A DNA stretch of 64,000 nt from Crenothrix sp043729335 (GTDB lineage: Bacteria; Pseudomonadota; Gammaproteobacteria; Methylococcales; Methylomonadaceae): NCBI RefSeq assembly GCF_043729335.1, contig NZ_JAYTLQ010000026.1, forward strand, positions 62,001-126,000, read 5' to 3'. Positions 8,670 through 17,099 of this stretch are shown piece after piece. A program made the translations under genes and the position numbers. Within the stretch, counting starts at the first letter, position 1, and each line of letters starts with the position of its first letter. Below the pieces are notes generated by a model, which saw only the letters and a list, made by a program, of their open reading frames with translations, was not told the DNA's origin and did not search any database.

Positions 8670-9116
8670 TCAAGATTCTTGTTTAGCATCATGGCTGGAA
8701 TTGCCCTCTTCAGGCGAGCCAAATTTTTTCGTCGTGTACGATAAAATCAGGATCGACAGGCTTAAAATGGCAATCGCGCCGGTAGTGCTGAGCAGTAAAT
8801 ACAAATGAAAGCTGTCTGATACTTCTTGCACATCAATCACCAGATGCCGTGATAGCGCGGTAATGGCAATATAAATCAGGTATTGCACCGGCAAACGATG
8901 CGTTCTGAAGTAAATGCCGACCATCGCGCCCAATTCCAGATAAATGAACAGCAGCAAGATGTCTTCCAGGCTGGCATGGCCGGATTGCACCATGTGCAGA
9001 TAATCATGTATCCCTGACCACGCAATCATTGCCCCAATGCCAAACAGCGCAAGATAATGGAAAAGATAAACCAGGCCGTCGCCTATTTTTTGGATGATGA
9101 CTATCTTACTGTCCAT
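8670..9116 (-). CDS. psiE: PsiE-family membrane protein
   Basis: Small inner-membrane protein of the phosphate-starvation-inducible PsiE family, whose function is not known. 148 aa with four hydrophobic stretches (about 12-35, 50-72, 78-98, 105-130). The conserved core LEDILLLFIYLELGAMVGIY followed by RTHRLPVQYLIYIAIT and LSRHLV is present. It is the last gene of the bd-oxidase cluster, 42 bases after cydX on the same strand, so co-transcription is likely. Confidence 0.85.
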   Translation of the reverse strand: MDSKIVIIQKIGDGLVYLFHYLALFGIGAMIAWSGIHDYLHMVQSGHASLEDILLLFIYLELGAMVGIYFRTHRLPVQYLIYIAITALSRHLVIDVQEVSDSFHLYLLLSTTGAIAILSLSILILSYTTKKFGSPEEGNSSHDAKQES

Positions 9117-9158
9117 AAAGATTCCTCTTGATGCCCTCTTAGCGAAGGGCTTAAATTT

Positions 9159-9257
9159 TCAACTATCGGGTTCTTCGTTAATCTCTAACCACAACGCATT
9201 AATGATAGCCAAAGCACACGCCAAGCCGACCCCTAAAATCCACGCAAAATACCACAT
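9159..9257 (-). CDS. cydX: CydX, small subunit of cytochrome bd oxidase
   Basis: A 32-codon gene. Translation starts MWYFAWILGVGLACALAII, followed by NALWLEINEEPDS. This is the CydX/YbgT pattern: MWYFAWILG, one transmembrane helix, then a short acidic tail. CydX stabilises the haem site of CydAB. It starts 11 bases after the cydB stop on the same strand, which is the normal position for cydX. Confidence 0.93.
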   Translation of the reverse strand: MWYFAWILGVGLACALAIINALWLEINEEPDS

Positions 9258-9268
9258 ACTGTTTCCCC

Positions 9269-10408
9269 TTAATACAAGACGTTTTTGTTGTTCTGAATAT
9301 CCTCAACCGTCACCTTGCCACGCATAACGCGATACACCCAGGTGGTATAAGCCATAACGATAGGCATCATTAATACAGTAGCAAACAACAGTATATTTAA
9401 AGTATAGTGGCTGGCGCTGGCATCCCACACGGTTAGACTACTGGTTGGGGAGATGCTGGATGGCATGAGGAAGGGGAACATCGAACCCGCCGTCGTCACT
9501 ATTACGCAAACAACGACTAAACAGCTGGTTAAAAATGCCCATCCGGTATAGCGTTTAGCTGATAAAAATACCACCAGACCCGTGCCGATAATCGCAAGTA
9601 AGGGCGATAATAATAACCAGGGATACGTATTGTAGTTAGCTAGCCATAAGCCGCTTTCTTTGGTTACCGTTTTTGCTAATAGATTGGCGACAATATGGGT
9701 ATCAATAGACGAGGTAATGCGGTAACCATCCAGACCGACCGCGACCCAAACACCCGCTACGATGAAGCCCAGTGCAAAAATCAGGGCGCTCCAGATTATC
9801 ACTTGTCGGGCGCGTTGCGCCAACGCTGCTTCAGTACGCCAGTGCAAGAAGACCGCACCGTGCAAGCACAATAACGCTAATCCGATAACCACGCACAGTA
9901 AGGCAAAGGGTTGGAATAAATCCCAGAAGCTGCCGCTGTAGGTGGAGCGTAAATCGCTGTCAATTTGAAACGGCAAGCCAATGATTAAATTGCCCGCGCC
10001 AAGACTTAACACTACCGTCGGTACTGCGCCCCCTGCAAACAACGCCCAATCCCACGCCGAGCGCCAACGAGGATTTGGCAGCTTGCTGCGATAATCAAAG
10101 CCTACCGGGCGCAAAAATAAACCGAACAACAGCACCAGCATTCCGGTATAAAGCCCTGAAAAGAAGGTGGCATACACCAGCGACCACGCACCAAACGAAA
10201 TGCCACCCAGCGTAATCAACCAGGTCTGGTTACCTTCCCAGGTGGGGCCGATGGTATTGAGCATCACGCGGCGTTCATCATCGGTTTTGCCGAGGAAGGG
10301 CAGCAACATGCCGATACCTAGATCAAAGCCGTCCATGACGATAAAGCCGCAAATCAAAAACACCAGCAGTGCCCACCAAATCAGTCGTAAGGTTTCAAAA
10401 TCAAACAT
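9269..10408 (-). CDS. cydB: Cytochrome bd ubiquinol oxidase subunit II
   Basis: Integral membrane subunit of the bd-type quinol oxidase, which reduces oxygen to water at high affinity. 379 aa with the typical N-terminus LRLIWWALLVFLICGFIVMDGFDLG and the segment MLNTIGPTWEGNQTWLI. About eight to nine transmembrane helices are visible. It overlaps the end of cydA by 8 bases and is followed by cydX. Confidence 0.97.
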   Translation of the reverse strand: MFDFETLRLIWWALLVFLICGFIVMDGFDLGIGMLLPFLGKTDDERRVMLNTIGPTWEGNQTWLITLGGISFGAWSLVYATFFSGLYTGMLVLLFGLFLRPVGFDYRSKLPNPRWRSAWDWALFAGGAVPTVVLSLGAGNLIIGLPFQIDSDLRSTYSGSFWDLFQPFALLCVVIGLALLCLHGAVFLHWRTEAALAQRARQVIIWSALIFALGFIVAGVWVAVGLDGYRITSSIDTHIVANLLAKTVTKESGLWLANYNTYPWLLLSPLLAIIGTGLVVFLSAKRYTGWAFLTSCLVVVCVIVTTAGSMFPFLMPSSISPTSSLTVWDASASHYTLNILLFATVLMMPIVMAYTTWVYRVMRGKVTVEDIQNNKNVLY

Positions 10409-11966
10409 GATTCATACCTTCTTGTTCAAAATGATAGCGACCGGTGTGCAAACTGCTAGGCCCTAAGCGTACATATTTCGTCATCAAAAACAATTCAATA
10501 ATGAGCAGCACGGTGTAGAACACGAAAAACCCCACCAGACTTAAATACAGTTGCCCAACATCAACGCTGGAGGCGCTCAAATGGGTCGGTAAAATACCGG
10601 CGATTGTCCAGGGTTGACGACCGTATTCGGCGACCACCCAGCCCAATTCGTTGGCGATCCAGGGTAATGGCATAGCGTAGAATGCCAGGCGTAATAACCA
10701 GCGTTGTTTATGGGCGGTGCGTTTGGCGTTGTAGTAAAACGAGGCGGCGAAAATAAACAGCATTAACACACCGCACAACACCATGCCGCGAAATGTCCAG
10801 AACATCGGCGCTACTTTAGGTATTGAATGGCGGGTGGCTTGCTCAATTTGCGCAGGTGTCGCATCGATGACTTTGTCGGTATAGCGTTTTAACAGCAGAC
10901 CATAACCCAGATCGTCCTTGTGACTTTCAAACGTTGATTTTGCTTGCAGATCGAGCTTATCCAGGCGCAATTTTTGCAGGTTTTCATAAGCTATCATGCC
11001 GCTTTTAATACGCTCGCGGTTGTTGGCCAATATGTCGTTTATGCCGCCGACTTTTTCGTCTATTGAGCGCGTCGCGATCAGGCCTAATACCCAGGGAATA
11101 GTGATGGCGTAGTCAGTTGTCATGGTTTCTTCATTGGGCAAGCCGAGCAGCGTGAACGAGGCGGGTGCTTTTTCAGTTTCCCACTCCGCCTCAATGGTGG
11201 CCAGCTTGGCTTTTTGCACTTCACCCACGGTATAGCCGCTTTCATCGCCCAATACAATCACCGACAACACGGATGCCAGTCCGAAACCGGCGGCTATCCT
11301 GAATGAGCGCCTGGCAAAAGCGACATCGCGATTTTTTAACAAATAATACGCACTAATGCCCAGCACAAACATAGAGCCGGTGACATAACCCGCCGCAACG
11401 GTATGCACAAATTTGACCTGTGCAATCGGGTTAAAGAATACGTCGGCAATGCTGGTCAGTTCCATGCGCATGGTGTCGTAATTGAATTCGGCACCGACAG
11501 GATGTTGCATCCAGCCGTTGGCGATCAGTATCCACAGCGCCGATAAACTCGTGCCTAACGCTAACAGCCAAGTGACCATCAAGTGCTGAACTTTGCTGAG
11601 CCGTTCCCAACCGAAGAAAAATAATCCTACAAATGTGGATTCCAGAAAAAACGCCATCATGCCTTCAATGGCCAGCAGCGGGCCAAAAACATCGCCCACA
11701 TAGTGCGAATAATACGCCCAGTTGGTGCCGAACTGGAATTCTAGCGTGATGCCGGTAGTGACCCCCATCGCGAAATTAATGCCGAATAGCTTGCCCCAGA
11801 AGCGTGTCATGTCTTTGTAAATTTGTTTACCCGACATCACGTACACCGATTCCATAATGGCCAGTAAAAACGACAAGCCCAGCGTGAGCGGCACGAATAA
11901 AAAATGATACATTGCAGTCAGTGCAAACTGAAGCCTCGATAACTCTACAACTTCATTGACGATCAT
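10401..11966 (-). CDS. cydA: Cytochrome bd ubiquinol oxidase subunit I
   Basis: Haem-bearing catalytic subunit of cytochrome bd. 521 aa. Haem ligands are visible: the early His in MYHFLFVPLTLG, the His in VKFVHTVAAGY and the Met in PMFWTFRGM. The GWVVAEYGRQPW motif is intact. The Q-loop between about residues 250 and 380 is long, as in the E. coli CydA (L) subfamily. The start overlaps the cydP stop by one base (TAATG), so translation is coupled. Confidence 0.98.
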   Translation of the reverse strand: MIVNEVVELSRLQFALTAMYHFLFVPLTLGLSFLLAIMESVYVMSGKQIYKDMTRFWGKLFGINFAMGVTTGITLEFQFGTNWAYYSHYVGDVFGPLLAIEGMMAFFLESTFVGLFFFGWERLSKVQHLMVTWLLALGTSLSALWILIANGWMQHPVGAEFNYDTMRMELTSIADVFFNPIAQVKFVHTVAAGYVTGSMFVLGISAYYLLKNRDVAFARRSFRIAAGFGLASVLSVIVLGDESGYTVGEVQKAKLATIEAEWETEKAPASFTLLGLPNEETMTTDYAITIPWVLGLIATRSIDEKVGGINDILANNRERIKSGMIAYENLQKLRLDKLDLQAKSTFESHKDDLGYGLLLKRYTDKVIDATPAQIEQATRHSIPKVAPMFWTFRGMVLCGVLMLFIFAASFYYNAKRTAHKQRWLLRLAFYAMPLPWIANELGWVVAEYGRQPWTIAGILPTHLSASSVDVGQLYLSLVGFFVFYTVLLIIELFLMTKYVRLGPSSLHTGRYHFEQEGMNHV

Positions 11967-12175
11967 TAATGGCCTTCCTTATTTTGCTGTGAAATAGTTG
12001 TTGAATGCTGCGCACCAAAAATTTTCTCGGCGATAATCGCGCCATTAACGGGGGGCTTGTTGCCAGAAAAAAACAGCCACCACAAGCCGCCTAGCAACAA
12101 AAACTTCACCAGCAAGGCAAGGGTTATTTCTTTGCTATACGATAAAAATCGAATGTGCTTGCTGGGGAATGGCAT
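11966..12175 (-). CDS. cydP: CydP-like putative small subunit of cytochrome bd
   Basis: 69-aa single-span membrane protein: LTLALLVKFLLLGGLWWLFF-type helix (here KEITLALLVKFLLLGGLWWL) followed by FSGNKPPV and a short soluble tail. This matches the family named cytochrome oxidase putative small subunit CydP, found directly before cydA in gammaproteobacteria. Its role is inferred from position. Both ends overlap neighbours by a single base, which indicates a tightly coupled operon. Confidence 0.8.
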   Translation of the reverse strand: MPFPSKHIRFLSYSKEITLALLVKFLLLGGLWWLFFSGNKPPVNGAIIAEKIFGAQHSTTISQQNKEGH

Positions 12176-12486
12176 TATTTTTCTCGATTAAAATACAGGA
12201 AGACTAAAATGAGTCCAAAAATGAAGGCAGGCATGACGAAAAAGCTACCTTGGGGTTGATCCCAGTTTTCGGTGCCCCTGCGTAAAGCGGAGTCTTTGGA
12301 TTCGTCGTAAGGCACATTCTTTTTTACGGAAAATTGTTGCGACCAATTGAATGCGCTATCAAAACTCAGGTTATCCGTAACAGCCAATGCTGTATCAACG
12401 AGGCTTGTATTGGCAGAGGCGATAGATACTGGGCTACTTGCTAATGACAGAATGATGGCCAAGCTTGAAATTATTTTTTTTATCAT
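12175..12486 (-). CDS. Unknown secreted or membrane-anchored protein heading the cyd operon
   Basis: 103 aa, no family recognised. A Sec-type signal (MIKKIISSLAIILSLASS, cleavage near SIASA-N) is followed by about 50 polar residues. A C-terminal hydrophobic segment FFVMPAFIFGLILVFLYF ends with NREK. The mature protein would therefore be a periplasmic domain tethered by a C-terminal helix. AGGAG lies seven bases before the ATG. It overlaps cydP by one base, so it is the first gene of a five- or six-gene bd-oxidase operon. It could be an assembly factor or accessory subunit; this is inference from position only. Confidence 0.75.
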   Translation of the reverse strand: MIKKIISSLAIILSLASSPVSIASANTSLVDTALAVTDNLSFDSAFNWSQQFSVKKNVPYDESKDSALRRGTENWDQPQGSFFVMPAFIFGLILVFLYFNREK

Positions 12487-12559
12487 GGGTTTCTCCTGCG
12501 AGTGGTTAAAGTCAATAGTGCTGAAAAATTTTCGGTATGGCTGATGGTAAATATCAAGT

Positions 12560-13216
12560 TTAATAAGGCGTAAGCACGTAGACCTTCTCTTGAAGGCCTG
12601 TTAATCCGGCAGTTTTGAAGTGGGGATAAATGTCTAGTACGTCTTGGTTAAGCAAGAGATCGATACCATAGTTATCTCGGTAAAGCCTATGAACTTCGGC
12701 TTCACTGACTGAAAATGGTGGACCCGCCATTTCTGTTTGGTCATACTCAAAAGTGACTAGCAAAATTTTAGCCGTGTTGGGCAAAATGCTTTTTAAATGC
12801 CGTGTATACTGCTGGCGCAATTCAACCGGCAAGGCGACTAAACATGCACGATCAAAAACCCCTGCAACATTGTCAACATGCTGCGGCGTTAAGTCGAAAA
12901 AATCGCCTTGCAGTAGTGTTAAATGCTCGGTTTCATGGCAGTGAAAACAGTCTTGTTCAAAGCTATTAGGATTTAGTCCATTTTCAGTAAAAAAATTATC
13001 GACTGCTTTCTCACTGATTTCAACCCCGATGACGCTATGCCCTTGTTGTCGCAGCCACAAAAGATCGAGGCTTTTACCACATAAGGGCACAAATACACGG
13101 CAATGCGGTGGCAGATTCAAATGCTGCCAAAATGAGATCAGATGATTGTTGGTTTGTTGTTGATGGAAGCCAATTTTATTGTCTTGCCAATTTTTCAGCC
13201 AAAATCCAGGGTTCAT
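12560..13216 (-). CDS. tpm: Thiopurine S-methyltransferase family protein
   Basis: SAM-dependent methyltransferase of the bacterial TPMT family; known members methylate thiopurines or selenium and tellurium oxyanions. 218 aa, standard length. Family landmarks are FWLKNWQDNKIGFHQ at the N-terminus, RVFVPLCGKSLDLLWL (SAM site), GVEIS, GVFDRACLVALP and FEYDQTEMAGPPFSVS. It follows the di-heme peroxidase gene on the same strand after 112 bases and precedes the cyd operon; no functional link is evident. Confidence 0.93.
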   Translation of the reverse strand: MNPGFWLKNWQDNKIGFHQQQTNNHLISFWQHLNLPPHCRVFVPLCGKSLDLLWLRQQGHSVIGVEISEKAVDNFFTENGLNPNSFEQDCFHCHETEHLTLLQGDFFDLTPQHVDNVAGVFDRACLVALPVELRQQYTRHLKSILPNTAKILLVTFEYDQTEMAGPPFSVSEAEVHRLYRDNYGIDLLLNQDVLDIYPHFKTAGLTGLQEKVYVLTPY

Positions 13217-13328
13217 AAAAATTATCTTGTCAGTGAGTACAGGGTAAGCATTCTTTACAATTTTTTATTATGATAAAGCCTTGAAGACAGCTCAAGTAAA
13301 AAATAACTTATTATTTGTTGGATATCCA

Positions 13329-14387
13329 TTATCGCCCTCCACTGGTTAATGCTTTCATAAAGGCCACTAAATCCGCTTTTTCTTGTTGGGTGAGATGCAA
13401 CGGGAAAATCTCTTTGTCGATAAACTGATTTTTATCGCCGCCTTTATCGTAATGTTCAATAACTTCTTCCAATGTTTTCATGCTGCCATCGTGCATATAC
13501 GGTGCGGTTAGGGAAATATTTCGTAACGTTGGTGTTTTAAATTTGCCAACATCGGTTAGCACTTTGGTGACATTAAAGCGCCCCAGTTCAGAACGCTGGG
13601 TATCGGTTAACGGGAAGTCATCTGGATTTTTGCCTTGGTTTACAGCGGCAATCAACGCATCTAAAACCGGCGCTAAACGCTTAAAACCTACGCCGACATT
13701 ATAAAAACGGTTATCGGTGAATAAGGCGTTATTCCAGGATATTTCATGGCACACCAGACAATTGCCCTTGCGCTTGAAAAGGCCTAAACCCCGTTCCGCA
13801 CTTTTTGACAATACCGTGTGATCGCGTCCAAACAGATAACGGTCAAAAGGCGAATTACCGGCAATCAAAGTGCGCTCATAACTGGCAATGGCTTGGGTGA
13901 CATGGTTAATGGTTATTTGCTGCGGTTGTAGGGCAAAAACTTTTTGGAATTGTTGGCCATACTGTGCATCTTTCTGGATTGTATCAACAATGGCTTGGTG
14001 ATTGTTTAAGCCATGCTCAATGGGGTTAATAAACGGCCCTAAGGCTTGCGCTTCCAGGCTGTTGGCGCGGCCATCTAAAAACAGGGTTTCAAAAAATGCC
14101 GCATTCAGCACGGTAGGGGCATTGCGTGTGCCGGTTTGTCCGTTTAAGCCTTGGGCTAACGGTCGTCCATCGGTAAAGGCTTTATCAGCATGGTGGCAGC
14201 TGGCACAACTTACCGAGCCATCGGCACTAAAGCGTTTATCGTTGAACAAGTGTTTGCCTAATGCGATTTTGGCATCGGTTTGTGGATTATCAATCGGTAC
14301 AGGTAAAGCTGGCAAGCCGAGATTTTGATCGGCGACAGCTGCGGCTGAAAGTGTTAATCCGACCAACAGCGTTAAAAAAAATCGCAT
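13329..14387 (-). CDS. Periplasmic di-heme cytochrome c peroxidase / MauG family protein
   Basis: 352 aa with a signal peptide (LTLLVGLTLSAAAVA-D). Two c-type haem sites are present: CASCH (61-65) and CLVCH (210-214). The segments LFNDKRFSADGSVSC, GTRNAPTVLNA, FLDGRA and APYMHDGSMKTLEEV are typical of bacterial CcpA, MauG and MbnH proteins. Members either reduce H2O2 or oxidise a partner protein; sequence alone does not tell which. AGGAG lies seven bases before the ATG. It sits 42 bases after an outer-membrane protein gene and a multicopper oxidase on the same strand, which suggests an envelope redox operon. Confidence 0.9.
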   Translation of the reverse strand: MRFFLTLLVGLTLSAAAVADQNLGLPALPVPIDNPQTDAKIALGKHLFNDKRFSADGSVSCASCHHADKAFTDGRPLAQGLNGQTGTRNAPTVLNAAFFETLFLDGRANSLEAQALGPFINPIEHGLNNHQAIVDTIQKDAQYGQQFQKVFALQPQQITINHVTQAIASYERTLIAGNSPFDRYLFGRDHTVLSKSAERGLGLFKRKGNCLVCHEISWNNALFTDNRFYNVGVGFKRLAPVLDALIAAVNQGKNPDDFPLTDTQRSELGRFNVTKVLTDVGKFKTPTLRNISLTAPYMHDGSMKTLEEVIEHYDKGGDKNQFIDKEIFPLHLTQQEKADLVAFMKALTSGGR

Positions 14388-14429
14388 AACCGTCTCCTAT
14401 GGGCAGAAACTTCGGCTTCAGAGCAGCGC

Positions 14430-15449
14430 CTAAAAAGCATAGTCAACCCCCAACCAAATATTATTGTTGTTAACGCTGTGTGCTTCCGAGGTTAATTTTC
14501 GGCTGCCATGTTGCCAACCTAATTTAATCGTTGCTGATTTATCGAGTTCATACAATAGCTCTATCTCGCCCTGAAACAGATTTTCAGAAGCCCCGCGATG
14601 TTCATCATTAACATATTGGCTGGTGTAGGCATTTTTTTCATAATCAAATATAAAAATGGCGCTTAACTTTTCCAGTACCTGTAGCTTCAACTCCGCAGAC
14701 GCATAGTGATTGACATAGGATATATCGTCATCCACATTGATGGCTTTTTGGTGGTCTGCCACGCCGCGTTCATAATGATAACCCAGTAACAACTCTACCC
14801 CTGGGTGGATAGCCCATTCAAGATGCGGTCCCAGCGTCCAGAACTGCGTATCACGATGCTGGAAAGGTGCGTTGTAATGGCGTAAGCCATAACGCCCCAG
14901 TAAACGGACGGTTATATTACGGGTTAAGGGGTGGTCTAAACGAACAGACCAATAATGGTTGCTGAGTATTTCGTCGTGTTCAGATTCTTGAGTATTTACT
15001 TGTCTTAGGGTATTTTTCCCTAAAAAAAGATCAGGCACAAAATTGTAATGCAGGCTTATTTTGCTGTCGTCTGCAAAGGTTTGTGCCAACCGAAATTCGT
15101 ATAATCCATGCGAAAAGGCGGATTGCTCGGCAAAGACATAACCGCCCGCATCCATTGCCACTAATAGCTTGCCTAACGTATTCTTCCCTGTCCACTCCAG
15201 TGTTGCACTGGGATCATAAACAAAATCCCCGCCTTGGCTAGGCCTATCAACCACCGGTTGCGTCGGATCATCTTTAAGCGACAATCGCCGCGTTACCGAG
15301 AACAGCGCGACATCATCCGTGTAATGCACGCTGTTGCCGAGGTTGGCCAACCAATCTGCTGATGTCTTGAAACTCACTAGCATTATTCCGATAAAAAATG
15401 CCGTCTTTAAAGAAAATGACGGCATGAACGCACTCAATTGGCTGTGCAT
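14430..15449 (-). CDS. Outer-membrane beta-barrel protein, unknown ligand
   Basis: 339 aa. A hydrophobic N-terminus (FFIGIMLVSFKTSA-D) precedes alternating polar and aromatic strands, and the protein ends in LGVDYAF with a terminal phenylalanine, the usual outer-membrane insertion signature. It resembles surface lipoprotein or capsule-type barrels only in general; I assign no substrate. An internal ATG nine codons in (MPSFSLKTAFF) is an alternative start and gives a cleaner signal peptide. It lies 31 bases after the multicopper oxidase and 42 before the di-heme peroxidase. Confidence 0.75.
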   Translation of the reverse strand: MHSQLSAFMPSFSLKTAFFIGIMLVSFKTSADWLANLGNSVHYTDDVALFSVTRRLSLKDDPTQPVVDRPSQGGDFVYDPSATLEWTGKNTLGKLLVAMDAGGYVFAEQSAFSHGLYEFRLAQTFADDSKISLHYNFVPDLFLGKNTLRQVNTQESEHDEILSNHYWSVRLDHPLTRNITVRLLGRYGLRHYNAPFQHRDTQFWTLGPHLEWAIHPGVELLLGYHYERGVADHQKAINVDDDISYVNHYASAELKLQVLEKLSAIFIFDYEKNAYTSQYVNDEHRGASENLFQGEIELLYELDKSATIKLGWQHGSRKLTSEAHSVNNNNIWLGVDYAF

Positions 15450-15480
15450 GGCAGGGGCTTATGCGCCTCTTCCGCGTGTA

Positions 15481-16938
15481 TTATTTTATAGTCCACAGAC
15501 CCGACATCCCCATGTCCTGATGTTCTACAATATGACAATGGAACATGGCTGTGCCGGTAAAATCTTTAATCGGCACTAATAGCTTAACGCTACCCTTTCT
15601 AGGTACGATAACTGTATCTTTCCAAGCTGGAGTAGTGGTATAAAATTTTGTATAGTCCTTATCGCCACCGGTAATTGACAGCACCTGCACAGAATTAACA
15701 TGCTGGTGGAACGGGTGATCTATGCCGCTGTCATTGAGGATTTCCCATATTTCATAGGTGTTGACCTTGGAATTAAGGTTATACGCCGTGGTTGCCGTGT
15801 GGGCAATATCGTTGATATAAGCGCCATCCATGTCCATGCTCAGAGTCATTTTTCGGGTGGGCGTGCCTTTGGGGATAGCCAGCCGTACTGCTTTGCTGTT
15901 AATTTTGGCAGGAATGCTCTGAGTAACCGCCTTGCCTGTGACATTAACCGTGAGTAAGGTGATTTTCTGGTCGGTATTGTTGTTTCTGCGCGTGGCGTAA
16001 GGCGTGGACAGTAATTTGTAATAGCCTTTAGTAGCCGATGCTTTAACCATAATGTCGATACGTTCGCCTGGCGAGAGTAAAATGGCGCTTTGGGTAGAGG
16101 GTTTATTCAGTAACCCGCCATCGGTACCGATAATGTGCAGATTATGACTGGCCAAGCTGAGTTTATAAAAACGTGCATTGCTGGCATTGACTATTTTCCA
16201 GCGTTGCACTTGCCCTGGCTTCATGGCTAGCACGGGATTGACTTTGCCGTTAATCATCATGACAGCGCCTTCTTTGCCGCGCATATAGTCTTCTTCGCTA
16301 TGCTTTTCTGGGGCTGAACCTGTCAAGGTGATGTCTTTTAACATCATCGTGTGGGTTTCATAACTCGCCAAGGCATTGGTTTCATCGGCAACTTCCAGCG
16401 CACCGGTCAGGCCGCCCCAGACTTGTTCTGCGGAATTACCGTGTTGATGGGGGTGATAAAAATTCAAATTACCGGCAGGATGCAAAGACAAGTCGTATTC
16501 ATAATCGAACGTGCTACCGGACTTGACACTGATCATCACATTATCAGATTTTCCCTTCGGTGAAACATGCAGTCCGTGCGTGTGCAAATTGGTTAAATTA
16601 CGGGCTTCGCCCATGGTGTTGAGACCTTTATTAGGCAATGAATTTTTAAAATGGATCTTTAAAACATCGCCTTTTTTAACCTTAATAGTCGGTGCGGGAT
16701 ACATGCCGTTATAGGTAATCAAATTAGCTTTTACACCATTGATATTAATAGGTGCGACTTTCGCTTCCAGATTCACCTCGACAATGCCCGCCGTTTTAGA
16801 CATATTAGTTATGGTTACGGGGTCGGTAAACACTGCACCGCGCGGCGGGTCAATTATAGTTGTTGCGCCGATAGTCTGTGTTGTTGCCACTATGCTGGCC
16901 AAGCCAGCCAAAATCTGCCAAGATTTCTGGATTTCCAT
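15481..16938 (-). CDS. Periplasmic multicopper oxidase (laccase-like)
   Basis: 485 aa, with a signal peptide near MEIQKSWQILAGLASIVATT. All copper-ligand boxes are present and in order: HTHGLH (119-124), HPHQHG (162-167), HPFHQHV (408-414) and HCHIVEHQDMGM (467-478), with a methionine as axial type-1 ligand. This is a complete three-domain laccase/CueO-type enzyme that couples oxidation of an organic or metal substrate to O2 reduction. There is no methionine-rich CueO insert. AAGGA precedes the ATG by five bases. It heads a run with an outer-membrane barrel and a di-heme peroxidase, downstream of a terminator. Confidence 0.93.
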   Translation of the reverse strand: MEIQKSWQILAGLASIVATTQTIGATTIIDPPRGAVFTDPVTITNMSKTAGIVEVNLEAKVAPININGVKANLITYNGMYPAPTIKVKKGDVLKIHFKNSLPNKGLNTMGEARNLTNLHTHGLHVSPKGKSDNVMISVKSGSTFDYEYDLSLHPAGNLNFYHPHQHGNSAEQVWGGLTGALEVADETNALASYETHTMMLKDITLTGSAPEKHSEEDYMRGKEGAVMMINGKVNPVLAMKPGQVQRWKIVNASNARFYKLSLASHNLHIIGTDGGLLNKPSTQSAILLSPGERIDIMVKASATKGYYKLLSTPYATRRNNNTDQKITLLTVNVTGKAVTQSIPAKINSKAVRLAIPKGTPTRKMTLSMDMDGAYINDIAHTATTAYNLNSKVNTYEIWEILNDSGIDHPFHQHVNSVQVLSITGGDKDYTKFYTTTPAWKDTVIVPRKGSVKLLVPIKDFTGTAMFHCHIVEHQDMGMSGLWTIK

Positions 16939-17012
16939 GTCTATCCTTTAAATGTGTACAGAAGTTCTGCCTAGTACGTGCAGTAATCCGCCTAATAAGA
17001 GCCAGATTAATT

Positions 17013-17056
17013 GTTAAAAAGAGCCAGCGGAGGTGTTGCAAACCTTAATCCGCTGA
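17013..17056 (-). terminator. Rho-independent terminator after the first DUF1264 gene
   Basis: On the minus strand CAGCGGA (17055-17049) pairs with TCCGCTG (17031-17025). The loop can pair further through AGGT/ACCT. CTCTTTTTAAC follows. It separates the DUF1264 gene from the multicopper oxidase. Confidence 0.7.
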
Positions 17057-17099
17057 CTTAAAGCTGTGTGTTTAATACACAACAAGGGGAGGATGGTAT

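Noticed and set aside
8559..8744. 61-codon plus-strand frame that looks like a small membrane protein
   Set aside because: It is the DUF599 pseudogene fragment running on into the antisense of psiE, not an independent gene.
9094..9327. 77-codon plus-strand frame
   Set aside because: Antisense to cydX and cydB; cydX on the minus strand explains the conservation.
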